NCBI GenBank assembly: GCA_036269435.1
Contig: DATASA010000200.1
Location: 1-18,423, forward strand
Length of the DNA stretch: 18,423 nucleotides
Direction: 5' to 3'
Source of the DNA: CADCTB01 sp036269435
GTDB taxonomy: Bacteria; Actinomycetota; Acidimicrobiia; Acidimicrobiales; AC-14
Shown: piece by piece, positions 6,678 through 14,498 of the stretch
Numbering within the stretch: the stretch's first letter is position 1
How the letters are laid out: the number at the start of each line of letters is the position of its first letter
Translations under genes and position numbers: made by a program
The notes under the pieces: model-generated
Seen by the model: the letters and a program-made list of their open reading frames with translations, nothing else
Told to the model about the DNA's origin: nothing
The model's database searches: none

Positions 6678-7609
6678 CGACCGCCCTGCCGCCGCTGCGG
6701 GTGCTCGTGGTCGACGACGAGCCCGACGTCGCCGCCGTGACCCGCCTGAGCCTGAAGGGCATGCGCCACGACGGCCGGCCCATCGAGCTGCTCATCGCGT
6801 CGACCGGCGCCGGCGCGGTCGAGGCCATGCGGGCCCAGCCCGACGTCGCGGTGATCCTGCTCGACGTGGTCATGGAGACCGACACCGCCGGCCTCGACGC
6901 GTGCCGGGCCATACGCGACGACCTCGGGAACCGCTTCGTCCGGATCCTGCTGCGCACCGGCCAGCCCGGCATCGCCCCCGAACGGGCCACGATCGACGAC
7001 TACGACATCGACGGCTACCTCCCCAAGACCGAGCTGACCACGAACCGGCTGTACGTGGCCGTGCGGACCGCGCTGAAGGCCTACGAGGAGCTGGTCGACC
7101 TCGACCGCTACCGCCGGGCCCTCGCCATCCTCAACGACGCCGCCGTGTCGCTGCACCCCTACGAGCCGTTCGAGGTCATGCTCCAGCGCATCCTCGGCGC
7201 GGCCGTCTCGCTGGTGCCGACGTCGCTGGCCCTGGTCGGCCTGCGGGTGAAGCCGCCGACCGGCGATCCGCGCCACTGGCTGCTCCACCTGTCGGCCTCC
7301 GGCGACGATGCCGAGACCGCGGCGGCCCATGCGGCCGAGGTCGCGGCCCGGGTGGAGGCGGCGGTGGCCGGCGAGCCCGAGGCCGGCCCGTTCGACGGCG
7401 GCTACGTCGCCCCGTTCTCGCTCCATGAGGATCTGGGCGACGGCTGGCTCTACGTCGCCGACGTGGTCCCCGATCCGCTGGCCCGCCTGACCCTGCCGCT
7501 GCTCGCCGAGCACGCGGCCAACGCGCTCTACGCGGCAGCGTTCGCCGAGCTGCGCGGCGACGAGGCGCCCATGGTCCGGCCGGTGATCGTGGAAGCGGGC
7601 CAGCTGTAG
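6674..7609 (+). CDS. Response regulator with GAF-like C-terminus and no known output domain
   Basis: A 311-residue partner of the adjacent kinase. Receiver domain about 7-135: acidic pair in VLVVDDEPD, phosphoacceptor D64 in ILLDVVMETDTAGLDACRAI, T95 in RILLRTGQPGIAPER and K118 in YLPKTELT. The D...METDTAGL, LRTGQPG.APE and KTELT wording matches receivers that accompany DUF3369, a region normally followed by HD-GYP or similar output domains. Here residues about 145-305 resemble a degenerate GAF-type sensor fold (AILNDAAVSL, LLAEHAANALYAAAF), and the protein then stops. There is no DNA-binding, GGDEF, EAL or HD-GYP motif. It probably acts by protein contact or by ligand sensing. TAG stop at 7607-7609 lies in a panC promoter candidate. 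Confidence 0.9.
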   Translation: MTTALPPLRVLVVDDEPDVAAVTRLSLKGMRHDGRPIELLIASTGAGAVEAMRAQPDVAVILLDVVMETDTAGLDACRAIRDDLGNRFVRILLRTGQPGIAPERATIDDYDIDGYLPKTELTTNRLYVAVRTALKAYEELVDLDRYRRALAILNDAAVSLHPYEPFEVMLQRILGAAVSLVPTSLALVGLRVKPPTGDPRHWLLHLSASGDDAETAAAHAAEVAARVEAAVAGEPEAGPFDGGYVAPFSLHEDLGDGWLYVADVVPDPLARLTLPLLAEHAANALYAAAFAELRGDEAPMVRPVIVEAGQL

Positions 7610-7612
7610 GCT
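7607..7612 (+). promoter_or_regulatory. Candidate -10 hexamer for panC
   Basis: TAGGCT overlaps the stop codon of the response regulator. With the start at 7668 this would give a leader of roughly 50 bases, so unlike most starts here panC would be translated from a leadered mRNA. The only support is the TAnnnT match and the position after the upstream gene. Confidence 0.35.
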
Positions 7613-7627
7613 GATCGGCGTACGAAC

Positions 7628-7647
7628 GGCACCCCGCCACGGGGGCC
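7628..7647 (+). other. Short hairpin in the panC leader
   Basis: GGC-A-CCCC and GGGG-GCC pair around the loop GCCAC, a 7-bp stem with one bulged A. It ends 9 bases before the AAAGG ribosome-binding site (7657-7661), itself 6 bases before the panC ATG. It may influence initiation or be chance in such GC-rich DNA. Confidence 0.3.
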
Positions 7648-7667
7648 GGAACGTCGAAAGGCCGCAG

Positions 7668-8489
7668 ATGGAGGTGCTCGACCGGGGCGACCAGGTCCGG
7701 AAGGCGTTGGACGGCGTGCGGGCCGCCGGGCGCACCGTCGGCCTGGTGGCGACCATGGGATCCCTCCACGAGGGCCACGCGTCGCTCATCCGCCGGTCCA
7801 GGGCCGAGTGCGACGTCACCGCCGTGACGATCTTCGTCAACCCGCTGCAGTTCGGCGATCCGGCCGATCTCGCCGCCTATCCCCGCGACCTGGACCACGA
7901 CGTGGCGGTGGCCGCCGACGCCGGTGCTGCGGTCGTGTTCGCCCCGGCGGTCGACGAGATGTACCCGGGCGGCCCGCCGGCGGTGACCGTGTCGGTCGCC
8001 GGGTTCGACGACATGGAGGGGGCCAGCCGGCCGGGCCATTTCGACGGCGTGGCCACCGTCGTGGCCAAGCTGTTCAACCTGGCCGGCCCGTGCCGCGCCT
8101 ACTTCGGCGAGAAGGACTTCCAGCAGCTCGGGGTGGTCCGCAGGCTGGCGACGGACCTGTCGTTCCCGGTCGAGGTGGTGGCCTGCCCGACCGTCCGGGA
8201 GCCCGACGGCCTGGCCTGCTCGAGCCGCAACGCCCGCCTGTCGCCCGAGGAGCGCGGCGCGGCCACCGTGCTGTACCGGGCCCTGACCACCGCGGCGCTC
8301 AGCATGGCGGCCGGTGAGTGCAACACGGAGTTCGTCCGGCGGATCATGGTCAACATCGTGGCCAGGGAGCCCCTCGCCACCCTCGACTACGCCGAGGTGC
8401 GGCCTCCCTGGCTGCTGATCGCCGCCTGCTTCGGCGGCGTCCGCCTGATCGACAACTGCCACATCGAGAAGCAGGAGGTCCCAGCCTGA
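7668..8489 (+). CDS. panC: Pantothenate synthetase (pantoate--beta-alanine ligase)
   Basis: Condenses pantoate and beta-alanine with ATP to form pantothenate. It is 273 residues, typical of the family. The nucleotidyltransferase HIGH-like motif MGSLHEGH lies at 30-37 (H34, H37), NPLQFG follows, GEKDFQQL is at 147-154 and SSRN at 185-188, matching KMSKS-like and substrate-binding positions. The C-terminal domain is complete (RLIDNCHIEK near the end). The ATG at 7668 has AAAGG 6 bases upstream. TGATG overlap puts the panD start on the last base of its stop codon. PanD supplies its beta-alanine substrate, so the pairing is functional. PanB, which makes the pantoate precursor, is not in the window. 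Confidence 0.97.
   Translation: MEVLDRGDQVRKALDGVRAAGRTVGLVATMGSLHEGHASLIRRSRAECDVTAVTIFVNPLQFGDPADLAAYPRDLDHDVAVAADAGAAVVFAPAVDEMYPGGPPAVTVSVAGFDDMEGASRPGHFDGVATVVAKLFNLAGPCRAYFGEKDFQQLGVVRRLATDLSFPVEVVACPTVREPDGLACSSRNARLSPEERGAATVLYRALTTAALSMAAGECNTEFVRRIMVNIVAREPLATLDYAEVRPPWLLIAACFGGVRLIDNCHIEKQEVPA
8472..8477 (+). promoter_or_regulatory. Ribosome-binding site deciding the panD start
   Basis: A perfect AGGAGG lies inside the 3' end of panC, 11 bases before ATG 8489 and 23 bases before ATG 8501. Although spacing to 8489 is slightly long, it favours the first ATG. Confidence 0.6.
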
Positions 8490-8854
8490 TGCGACGTCGC
8501 ATGATGAAGTCGAAGATCCACCGGGCCACGGTCACCGGGGCCGAGCTGGACTATGAAGGCTCGATCTCGCTCGACACCGTGCTCATGGGCCTGGCCGACA
8601 TCCGCGAGTACGAGCAGGTCGCCGTGCTCGACATCGACAACGGCAACCGGTTCGAGACCTACGCCATCGCCGGCGAACCGGGGCAGGTCCAGCTCAACGG
8701 GGCCGCGGCCCGGTTGGTCGAGGCCGGCCACCGGGTCATCGTCATCACCTACGCCGACTACGACGAGGCCGAGCTGGAGGGTGGCTGGTGGCCCACCGTC
8801 GTCCAGGTCGACGGGCGCAACGCCCCCCGGGAGCGGACCGGGTTCAGTGCCTGA
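8489..8854 (+). CDS. panD: Aspartate 1-decarboxylase proenzyme (pyruvoyl-dependent)
   Basis: Decarboxylates L-aspartate to beta-alanine for pantothenate. The 121-residue proenzyme cleaves itself between Gly24 and Ser25 (YEGSIS), turning Ser25 into the pyruvoyl cofactor. With the start at ATG 8489, K9, H11, R12, Y22 and the G24-S25 bond fall at the same numbers as in the E. coli enzyme. This supports 8489 over the in-frame ATGs at 8501 and 8504. Further family motifs: DIDNGNRFETYAI, LNGAAARLV, GHRVIVITYADYDE. The N-terminus MRRRMMKSK is unusually basic. It shares one base with the panC stop, and its own 3' end overlaps nadB by 8 bases. Confidence 0.96.
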   Translation: MRRRMMKSKIHRATVTGAELDYEGSISLDTVLMGLADIREYEQVAVLDIDNGNRFETYAIAGEPGQVQLNGAAARLVEAGHRVIVITYADYDEAELEGGWWPTVVQVDGRNAPRERTGFSA

Positions 8855-10376
8855 CCCCGTCGACCTGGACCTGTTGGTCCTGGGCAGCGGCGTGGCCGGC
8901 CTGTCGGCCGCGGTGCAGGCGGCGACGGCCGAGCCCGGGGTGCGGGTCGGCGTGCTGTCCAAGGCCGACCTGGCCCAGGCCACCACCCGCTGGGCCCAGG
9001 GCGGCGTGGCCGCCGTGCTGGGCGGCGACCCCGACTCCACCGACCTCCACCTGGCCGACACGCTGTCGGCCGGCGCCGGCCTGTGCGACGCCGATGCGGT
9101 GCGCGTCCTCGTCGACGAGGGGCCCGGTCGGGTCCAGGACCTGATCGCCCTGGGCGCGGTGTTCGACCTCGACGCCGCCGGCGGCCTGGCGTTGGCCCGT
9201 GAGGGCGGCCACTCCGTCGCCCGGGTGGTCCACGCCGGGGGGGCGGCCACCGGCGCGGAGATCGAGCGGGCCCTGGTGGAGGCGGTGCGGACCACGGCCG
9301 CATCGGTGATGGAGCGCTGGTTCGCCGTCGACCTGCTGGTGGAGGACGGCCGGTGCCGGGGTGTCGTCGCCCTCGACCCGGCCGGCGGGCGCCACGAGGT
9401 GCGGGCCGCCCAGACCCTGCTGGCCACCGGCGGCGCCGGCCAGCTCTACGCGGTGACCACCAACCCGGCCGAGGCCACCGGTGACGGGGTCGCCATGGCT
9501 TTGCGGGCCGGCGTGGCCGTCGCCGACCTGGAGTTCGTCCAGTTCCACCCCACCGCCCTACACCACCCGCAGATGCCCCGACCCCTGCTGTCGGAGGCGC
9601 TGCGCGGCCACGGCGCCCTGGTCCGCGACGCCGAGGGCGAGCGCTTCGTCGACGAGCTGGCGCCCCGCGACGTCGTGTCGCGGGCCATGGCCGGGCGCAT
9701 GCTGGCTCAGGGCGTCGACCACCTGTGGCTCGACGCCACCGGGCTCGAGTCCTTCGGTGCCCGCTTTCCGACCATCGCCGCGGCTCTGGCCTCCGCCGGC
9801 CTCGACCCGGCCACCGAATGGCTGCCCATCGCCCCCGCGGCCCACTACTTCTGCGGCGGGGTGGTCACCGACCTCGACGGAGCCTCCTCGCTCCCCGGGC
9901 TGTGGGCCGCAGGCGAGGTGGCCTGTACCGGGGTGCACGGCGCCAACCGGCTGGCGTCCAACTCGCTGCTCGAGGGGATGGTCTTCGCGGCCCGGGTCGT
10001 CGAGGCCATCGCCCGGGGCAAGGGCGCGGCCGAGGAGACCGGGGCCATGCGGGGGTCGGACTGGCTCCAGCTGCGGATCGAGCGTCCTGTCCCCGCGGCC
10101 GTCGCCGACGTGGCCAAGGCCCGTGAGCGCCTGCAGCAGGCCATGACGCTGGGAGCCGGCGTCGTGCGCGACGCCGGGTCGCTCGCCGCGGTCGATCTGG
10201 CCGCCTCGCCGCTCGCCGGTACCGTCGGCGGCTGCGAGCTGCGCAACCTAGCCACGGTGGGCGCCGCGCTGGTCGCCGGGGCCACGGCCCGCGAGGAGAG
10301 CCGGGGTTGCCACACCCGCCGCGACTTCCCGGACACGTCGCCGGCCATGGCCCGCCGCCTGGTCGTGCTCGGGTGA
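8847..10376 (+). CDS. nadB: L-aspartate oxidase
   Basis: FAD enzyme that oxidises L-aspartate to iminoaspartate, the first step of de novo NAD synthesis. It is 509 residues with the FAD motif LGSGVAGLSAA at 12-22, RWAQGGVAAVLG from 48, VVHAGGAATGAEIERAL, LATGGAGQLYAVTTNP, the active-site stretch FVQFHPTALHHP, LLSEALRGHGA, the HYFCGGVVTD segment, GEVACTGVHGANRLASNSLLEG and the terminal SRGCHTRRDFP. The motif set is that of NadB, not of succinate dehydrogenase or fumarate reductase. GTG 8847 overlaps panD by 8 bases; no better start gives the conserved first strand. The usual partner gene nadA is not adjacent. Like PanD it consumes aspartate. Confidence 0.97.
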   Translation: MPDPVDLDLLVLGSGVAGLSAAVQAATAEPGVRVGVLSKADLAQATTRWAQGGVAAVLGGDPDSTDLHLADTLSAGAGLCDADAVRVLVDEGPGRVQDLIALGAVFDLDAAGGLALAREGGHSVARVVHAGGAATGAEIERALVEAVRTTAASVMERWFAVDLLVEDGRCRGVVALDPAGGRHEVRAAQTLLATGGAGQLYAVTTNPAEATGDGVAMALRAGVAVADLEFVQFHPTALHHPQMPRPLLSEALRGHGALVRDAEGERFVDELAPRDVVSRAMAGRMLAQGVDHLWLDATGLESFGARFPTIAAALASAGLDPATEWLPIAPAAHYFCGGVVTDLDGASSLPGLWAAGEVACTGVHGANRLASNSLLEGMVFAARVVEAIARGKGAAEETGAMRGSDWLQLRIERPVPAAVADVAKARERLQQAMTLGAGVVRDAGSLAAVDLAASPLAGTVGGCELRNLATVGAALVAGATAREESRGCHTRRDFPDTSPAMARRLVVLG

Positions 10377-11257
10377 GCATGCGGAACCTGCGCGACCTGG
10401 TGGCCGCCGCCCTCGACGAGGACCTCGCGCCGCTCGGCGACCTCACCGCCTCCTTGCTGCCGGCCAACCGGTGGGTGGACGCGGCGATCGTGCCCCGGGC
10501 GGACGGTGTGCTCGCCGGCATGGGCCCGGCCCACGAGGCCTTCCGGCAGGTGTCGGAGCTCATCGCCGTCGACTGGAGCGTGCTCGACGGCGAGCGCGTC
10601 GCCGCCGGGCAGAGCGTCGCCGTGGTCAGCGGCCCGCTGGGCCCCGTCCTCACCGCCGAGCGGACCGCGCTCAATTTCCTCTGCCACCTGTCGGGCATCG
10701 CCACGCTGACCGGCCGCTACGTCGACGCCGTCGCCGGGACGGGTGCCCGCATCCGCGACACGCGCAAGACCACGCCCGGCCTGCGGTCGCTCGAGAAGGC
10801 CGCGGTGCGGGCCGGCGGGGGCGTGAACCACCGGGGCAACCTGTCCGACGGGATCCTGGTCAAGGACAACCATCTGGCCGGGCTGTCCATCGGCGAGGCG
10901 GTGGCCGCGGGCCGTCGGATGTGGCCGGGCCGCACGGTCCAGGTCGAGTGCGACGACTTCGACCAGCTCGCCCAGGCCCTCGCCGCGGCCGCCGATTTCG
11001 TCCTGCTCGACAACATGTCGCCCGTTCAGGTGGGCGAGGCGGTCGAGCTGGTGGGCAAGCGGTGCCTGGTCGAGGTCAGCGGCGGCGTCACCCTCGACAC
11101 CGTGGCCGAGTACGCGGCCGCCGGCGCCGACCTCATCAGCGTGGGGGCGATCACCCACTCCGCGCCCGTTCTCGACATCGGCCTCGACCTGGTCGAGGGC
11201 CGTGACATTGGCCTCGACCTGGTCGAGGACCGTGACATCGGCCTGGACCTGGTCTGA
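10373..11257 (+). CDS. nadC: Nicotinate-nucleotide pyrophosphorylase (quinolinate phosphoribosyltransferase)
   Basis: Converts quinolinate and PRPP to nicotinate mononucleotide, CO2 and PPi. It is 294 residues from GTG 10373, which overlaps the nadB stop as GTGA; ATG 10379 is a possible alternative two codons on. Motifs in order: LDEDLAPLGDLTA, ERTALNFLCHLSGIAT, the substrate-binding IRDTRKTTPGLRSLEK and GGGVNHRGNLSDGILVKDNH, VEVECDD-like VQVECDDF, LLDNMSP, VEVSGGVTLDT and ISVGAITHSAP. The family normally ends near VLDIGLDL. Here the DIGLDLV unit is followed by two more copies, joined by EGR and EDR, adding 20 residues encoded by a DNA tandem repeat. The catalytic region is intact, so activity should be unaffected. 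Confidence 0.96.
   Translation: MSMRNLRDLVAAALDEDLAPLGDLTASLLPANRWVDAAIVPRADGVLAGMGPAHEAFRQVSELIAVDWSVLDGERVAAGQSVAVVSGPLGPVLTAERTALNFLCHLSGIATLTGRYVDAVAGTGARIRDTRKTTPGLRSLEKAAVRAGGGVNHRGNLSDGILVKDNHLAGLSIGEAVAAGRRMWPGRTVQVECDDFDQLAQALAAAADFVLLDNMSPVQVGEAVELVGKRCLVEVSGGVTLDTVAEYAAAGADLISVGAITHSAPVLDIGLDLVEGRDIGLDLVEDRDIGLDLV
11174..11254 (+). repeat. 30-bp tandem repeat at the 3' end of nadC (2.7 copies)
   Basis: Unit 1 is 11174-11203, unit 2 is 11204-11233, and a 21-base third unit is 11234-11254, directly followed by the TGA stop. Units start GACATYGGCCTSGACCTGGTC and continue GAGGRCCGT. Unit 2 differs from unit 1 at two positions, and unit 3 has one further change, so the duplication looks recent. 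Being a multiple of three, copy-number change keeps the frame and the TGATG overlap with coaX. Confidence 0.92.
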
Positions 11258-12021
11258 TGCTCGTCGCGGTGGACGCCGGCAACACGCACACGGTCGTCGG
11301 CCTGTTCGAGGGCGACGACCTGGTGGACCACTGGCGGATCGCCACGAACGCCGACCGCACGTCGGACGAGCACGCCCTGCTCCTGTCGCAGTTCCTCGGC
11401 CAGCACGGGTCGACGTTCGACGACGTGACCGGCGTGGTCGTGTCCTCCACCGTCCCCCGGCTGACCGCCGTCCTGCGCGAGCTGGCCCAGCGGTACCTGC
11501 GGGTTCCTCCGGTCGTGCTGGAGCCCGGCACCCGCAGCGGCATGGCCATCCTCTACGAGAACCCCCGCCAGGTGGGCCCGGACCGCATCGCCAACGCCGT
11601 GGCCGCCTGGGAGACCTACGGCGGGCCGACGATCATGGTCGACTTCGGGACGGCCACCACGGTCGACGCCATCTCGGCCAGGGGCGAGTACCTGGGCGGC
11701 TCCATCCTTCCCGGCATCGAGATCAGCCTGGACGCCCTCTTCGCCCGGGCTGCGGCGCTGTCGTGGGTCGAGCTGGTCAAGCCCCGCCGGGTCATCGGCA
11801 AGACCACGGCCGAGTCGGTCCAGTCGGGCGTGCTGTACGGGTTCACCGCCGCGGTCGACGGGCTGGTGCGGCGGTTCGAGGCCGAGCTGGGCGAGTGCAC
11901 GGTGGTGTCGACGGGCGGCCTGGCCGAGCTGATCACCCCTCTCTCGTCGACCATCGCCCACCACGAGCCCTGGCTCACGCTCCGCGGCCTGCGCCTCATC
12001 CACGCTATGAACACGCCATGA
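11257..12021 (+). CDS. coaX: Type III pantothenate kinase
   Basis: Phosphorylates pantothenate to 4'-phosphopantothenate, the first step of CoA synthesis from the PanC product. It is 254 residues of the acetate/sugar kinase-Hsp70 fold: phosphate-1 motif VDAGNTHTVVGLF with D6, the pantothenate motif GPDRIANA (107-114), the second phosphate motif DFGTATTVD from D129, GGSILPGI, and STGGLAELI as the adenosine region. Type III kinases, as known for the family, need a monovalent cation and are not inhibited by CoA. ATG 11257 shares one base with the nadC stop (TGATG). Its TGA overlaps lysS as ATGA. Grouping with panC and panD makes a nearly continuous pantothenate-to-CoA entry block. Confidence 0.96.
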   Translation: MLVAVDAGNTHTVVGLFEGDDLVDHWRIATNADRTSDEHALLLSQFLGQHGSTFDDVTGVVVSSTVPRLTAVLRELAQRYLRVPPVVLEPGTRSGMAILYENPRQVGPDRIANAVAAWETYGGPTIMVDFGTATTVDAISARGEYLGGSILPGIEISLDALFARAAALSWVELVKPRRVIGKTTAESVQSGVLYGFTAAVDGLVRRFEAELGECTVVSTGGLAELITPLSSTIAHHEPWLTLRGLRLIHAMNTP

Positions 12022-13484
12022 GCGAGCGCGAGCACGACGGCCGGGAGCCCCTAGAGGCCGGGCACGCGCAGGGACGGGCAGACCACGGGATCCCGTACCG
12101 CTTCGACCGCACCGCCACCGCCGCTGAGCTCAACGACCGGTACGCCGAGCTGGCCGACGGGGCCGAGACCGACGACACGGTGTCGGTCGCCGGCCGCATG
12201 CTGCTGCGGCGGGTCCAGGGCAAGGCCGCCTTCGGCACCGTCGCCGACCCGACCGGGCGCATCCAGGTGTTCGCCCGGGCCAACAGCACGCCCCGGTTCG
12301 ACGAGTTCTGCGCGCTGTCGCTGGGCGACTGGCTGGGCGTCACCGGCAAGGTCATGCGCACCCGCCGGGGCGAGCTGTCGGTCACCGTCGACGGGTGGAC
12401 GGTGCTCGCCGAGGCCCGTCGCCAGTTCCCCGACAAGTGGCACGGCCTGACCGACGTGGACACCCGCTACCGCCAGCGCTACGTCGACCTCTGGGTCAAC
12501 GACGAGGCCAAGCGGGTCTTCCTCCTGCGCAGCCGGGTGGTGAGCCTCACCCGACGGTTCCTCGAGGACCGTGGGTTCCTCGAGGTGGAGACCCCGCTGC
12601 TGCACGCCGTCCAGGGAGGTGCGACGGCCAAGCCGTTCGTCACCCACCACAACGCGCTGGACATGGACCTGTTCCTGCGAATCGCCCCCGAGCTGTACCT
12701 GAAGCGCCTGGTGGCGGGCGGGATCGAGCGGGTCTTCGAGATCGGCCGCGTGTTCCGCAACGAGGGCATCTCGCCCCGCCACAATCCCGAGTTCACCATG
12801 CTGGAGCTGTACTGGGCCTACGCCGACTACACCGACGCCATGGTCCTCACCGAGGAGCTGGTGTCGGGCCTGGCCACCGAGGTCTGCGGCACCACCAAGC
12901 TCACCTACGGCGGGCGGGACCTCGACCTCACCCCCCCGTGGCGGCGGGCCACCATGGTCGAGCTGATCGCCGAGCACGCCGGGGTCGACGTCGACCTGGC
13001 CATGCCGGTCGACGAGCTGCGGGCCCTCGCGGCCAAGCTACGGGTGAGCGTCAAGCCGTCGTGGGGGCCGGGCAAGCTCCTCCTGGAGATCTACGAGAAG
13101 ACGACCGAGTCGGAGATCTGGGGGCCGGTCTTCGTGTGCGACTACCCCCAGGAGGTGTCGCCGCTGGCCCGGCCCCACCGGTCCAAGCCGGGGTACGTCG
13201 AGCGTTTCGAGCCCATCGTCGCCGGCCGGGAGCTGGGCAACGCCTTCAGCGAGCTGACCGACCCGGACGACCAGCGCGCCCGTTTCGAGGCCCAGGCCGC
13301 CGAGAAGGAGGCGGGCGACGAGGAGGCCATGGCCGTGGACGAGGACTACCTGCGGGCCCTCGAGTACGGCCTGCCGCCGACCGCCGGGCTGGGTATCGGC
13401 ATCGACCGCCTGGTCATGCTCCTCGCCGACGCCCCCAACATCCGCGACGTCATCCTCTTCCCGACCCTGCGCCCCGAGAGCTGA
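12018..13484 (+). CDS. lysS: Lysyl-tRNA synthetase, class II
   Basis: Charges tRNA-Lys. From ATG 12018, overlapping the coaX stop as ATGA, it has 488 residues. After a polar N-terminal extension of about 20 residues there is an OB-fold anticodon-binding domain (about 50-145, VSVAGRMLLRRVQGKAAF). The class II catalytic core follows: motif 1 around FLEDRGFLEVETPLL, motif 2 from F240 (FEIGRVFRNEGISPRHNPEF) and motif 3 at 457-464 (GLGIGIDR), ending in DVILFPTLRP. All class II residues look intact. It is the last gene of the coupled run from panC and ends only 18 bases from the convergent polyprenyl synthase gene. Confidence 0.97.
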   Translation: MSEREHDGREPLEAGHAQGRADHGIPYRFDRTATAAELNDRYAELADGAETDDTVSVAGRMLLRRVQGKAAFGTVADPTGRIQVFARANSTPRFDEFCALSLGDWLGVTGKVMRTRRGELSVTVDGWTVLAEARRQFPDKWHGLTDVDTRYRQRYVDLWVNDEAKRVFLLRSRVVSLTRRFLEDRGFLEVETPLLHAVQGGATAKPFVTHHNALDMDLFLRIAPELYLKRLVAGGIERVFEIGRVFRNEGISPRHNPEFTMLELYWAYADYTDAMVLTEELVSGLATEVCGTTKLTYGGRDLDLTPPWRRATMVELIAEHAGVDVDLAMPVDELRALAAKLRVSVKPSWGPGKLLLEIYEKTTESEIWGPVFVCDYPQEVSPLARPHRSKPGYVERFEPIVAGRELGNAFSELTDPDDQRARFEAQAAEKEAGDEEAMAVDEDYLRALEYGLPPTAGLGIGIDRLVMLLADAPNIRDVILFPTLRPES

Positions 13485-13502
13485 TCGCCGCCTCCTGAGC
13501 GG

Positions 13503-14492
13503 TCAGGCCTCCTGCGCCGCCGGGATGTTCTCGATGAGGTGGTCGCCGAGCGATGCCAGGGCCGACACCACCGGTTCGGCGCCGGCCGCGCCCACCGCGG
13601 CCAGGGCCTGGGCCGACTCCCGGGCGTAGCGGCGGGCGACGTCGACGGCCGCGCCCACTGCGCCGTTGGAGCGGATGAGGTCGCGCACCTGGTCGACCTC
13701 GTGGGGCTCGAGCGGCGCGCCGAGCAGCTTGCGCAACGGCTGGGACTCGGCCAGGGCCCGGATGACCGGGAGGGTGTACACCCCCTCCACGAGGTCGTTG
13801 CCGGCGGGCTTGCCCAGTTCCTCGTCGGTGGCGACCACGTCGAGGATGTCGTCGACGATCTGGAAGACCATGCCGACCCGCTCGCCGTACTCGGTGAGCG
13901 CCTCGATGCCGGACCGGTCGATCCCGGCGGTGATGGCGCCCACCCGGCAGGCGGTGGCCATGAGCGCCGCCGTCTTGCCGTTGATCGAGATGAGGTACGA
14001 CTCCTCCGAGCGGGTCACGTCGAACGTCTGGGCCAGCTCGCGGACCTGGCCCTCACACAGCCGGCCGATGGTGGCGGCCAGCAACCCGGCCACCTCGGTC
14101 CCGAGCGAGGCCGCGATCTCCGAGGCGCGCGCGAGCAGGAAGTCACCGGCGAGAATGGCGACGAGGTTGCCCCAGCGGGCGTTCACCGACTCGACCGTGC
14201 GGCGGGTGCGGGCCTCGTCCATGACGTCGTCGTGGTAAAGGGAGCCGAGGTGGACCAGCTCGACCGCCACCGCGCCCATGATCACGTCGTCGTCGGCCGG
14301 CCCGCCACGGAGCTCGCCGACGGCGACGGCCAGGGCGGGCCGCAGCCGCTTCCCACCCGCCGTGATCAGGTGCGACGCCACCTCGGCCAGGAACGGGTCG
14401 CCGGTGCGGACGTTGGCCAACAGGGCCTTCTCCACCCGGGCCAGGTCGTCCTCCAGGCACGGGAGCGACAGCAGCGGCGCGAGGCTGACCAC
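13503..14492 (-). CDS. Long-chain polyprenyl diphosphate synthase (heptaprenyl/octaprenyl/nonaprenyl type)
   Basis: Builds all-trans isoprenoid diphosphates by adding isopentenyl diphosphate, probably for the menaquinone side chain. It has 329 residues. Landmarks: AGGKRLRPALAVAVGEL, first aspartate-rich motif DDVMD at 88-92 in LGSLYHDDVMDEARTRR, GDFLLARASE, NGKTAALMATACRVGA, and second aspartate-rich motif DDILD at 214-218. The residue five before D88 is Gly83. Small residues there are typical of long-chain enzymes, while bulky aromatics restrict chain length; the exact length cannot be read. GTG 14492 lies 6 bases after a TAGCGT hexamer. Oriented opposite to its neighbours, it shares a 159-bp divergent region with clpC. 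Confidence 0.94.
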   Translation of the reverse strand: MVSLAPLLSLPCLEDDLARVEKALLANVRTGDPFLAEVASHLITAGGKRLRPALAVAVGELRGGPADDDVIMGAVAVELVHLGSLYHDDVMDEARTRRTVESVNARWGNLVAILAGDFLLARASEIAASLGTEVAGLLAATIGRLCEGQVRELAQTFDVTRSEESYLISINGKTAALMATACRVGAITAGIDRSGIEALTEYGERVGMVFQIVDDILDVVATDEELGKPAGNDLVEGVYTLPVIRALAESQPLRKLLGAPLEPHEVDQVRDLIRSNGAVGAAVDVARRYARESAQALAAVGAAGAEPVVSALASLGDHLIENIPAAQEA

Positions 14493-14498
14493 CCATTG

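Noticed and set aside
13494..13507. CCTGA-GCGG-TCAGG hairpin between lysS and the convergent polyprenyl synthase gene
   Set aside because: The 5-bp stem overlaps the synthase stop codon and has no T-run. It could be a minimal bidirectional terminator, but such stems arise often by chance in this DNA.
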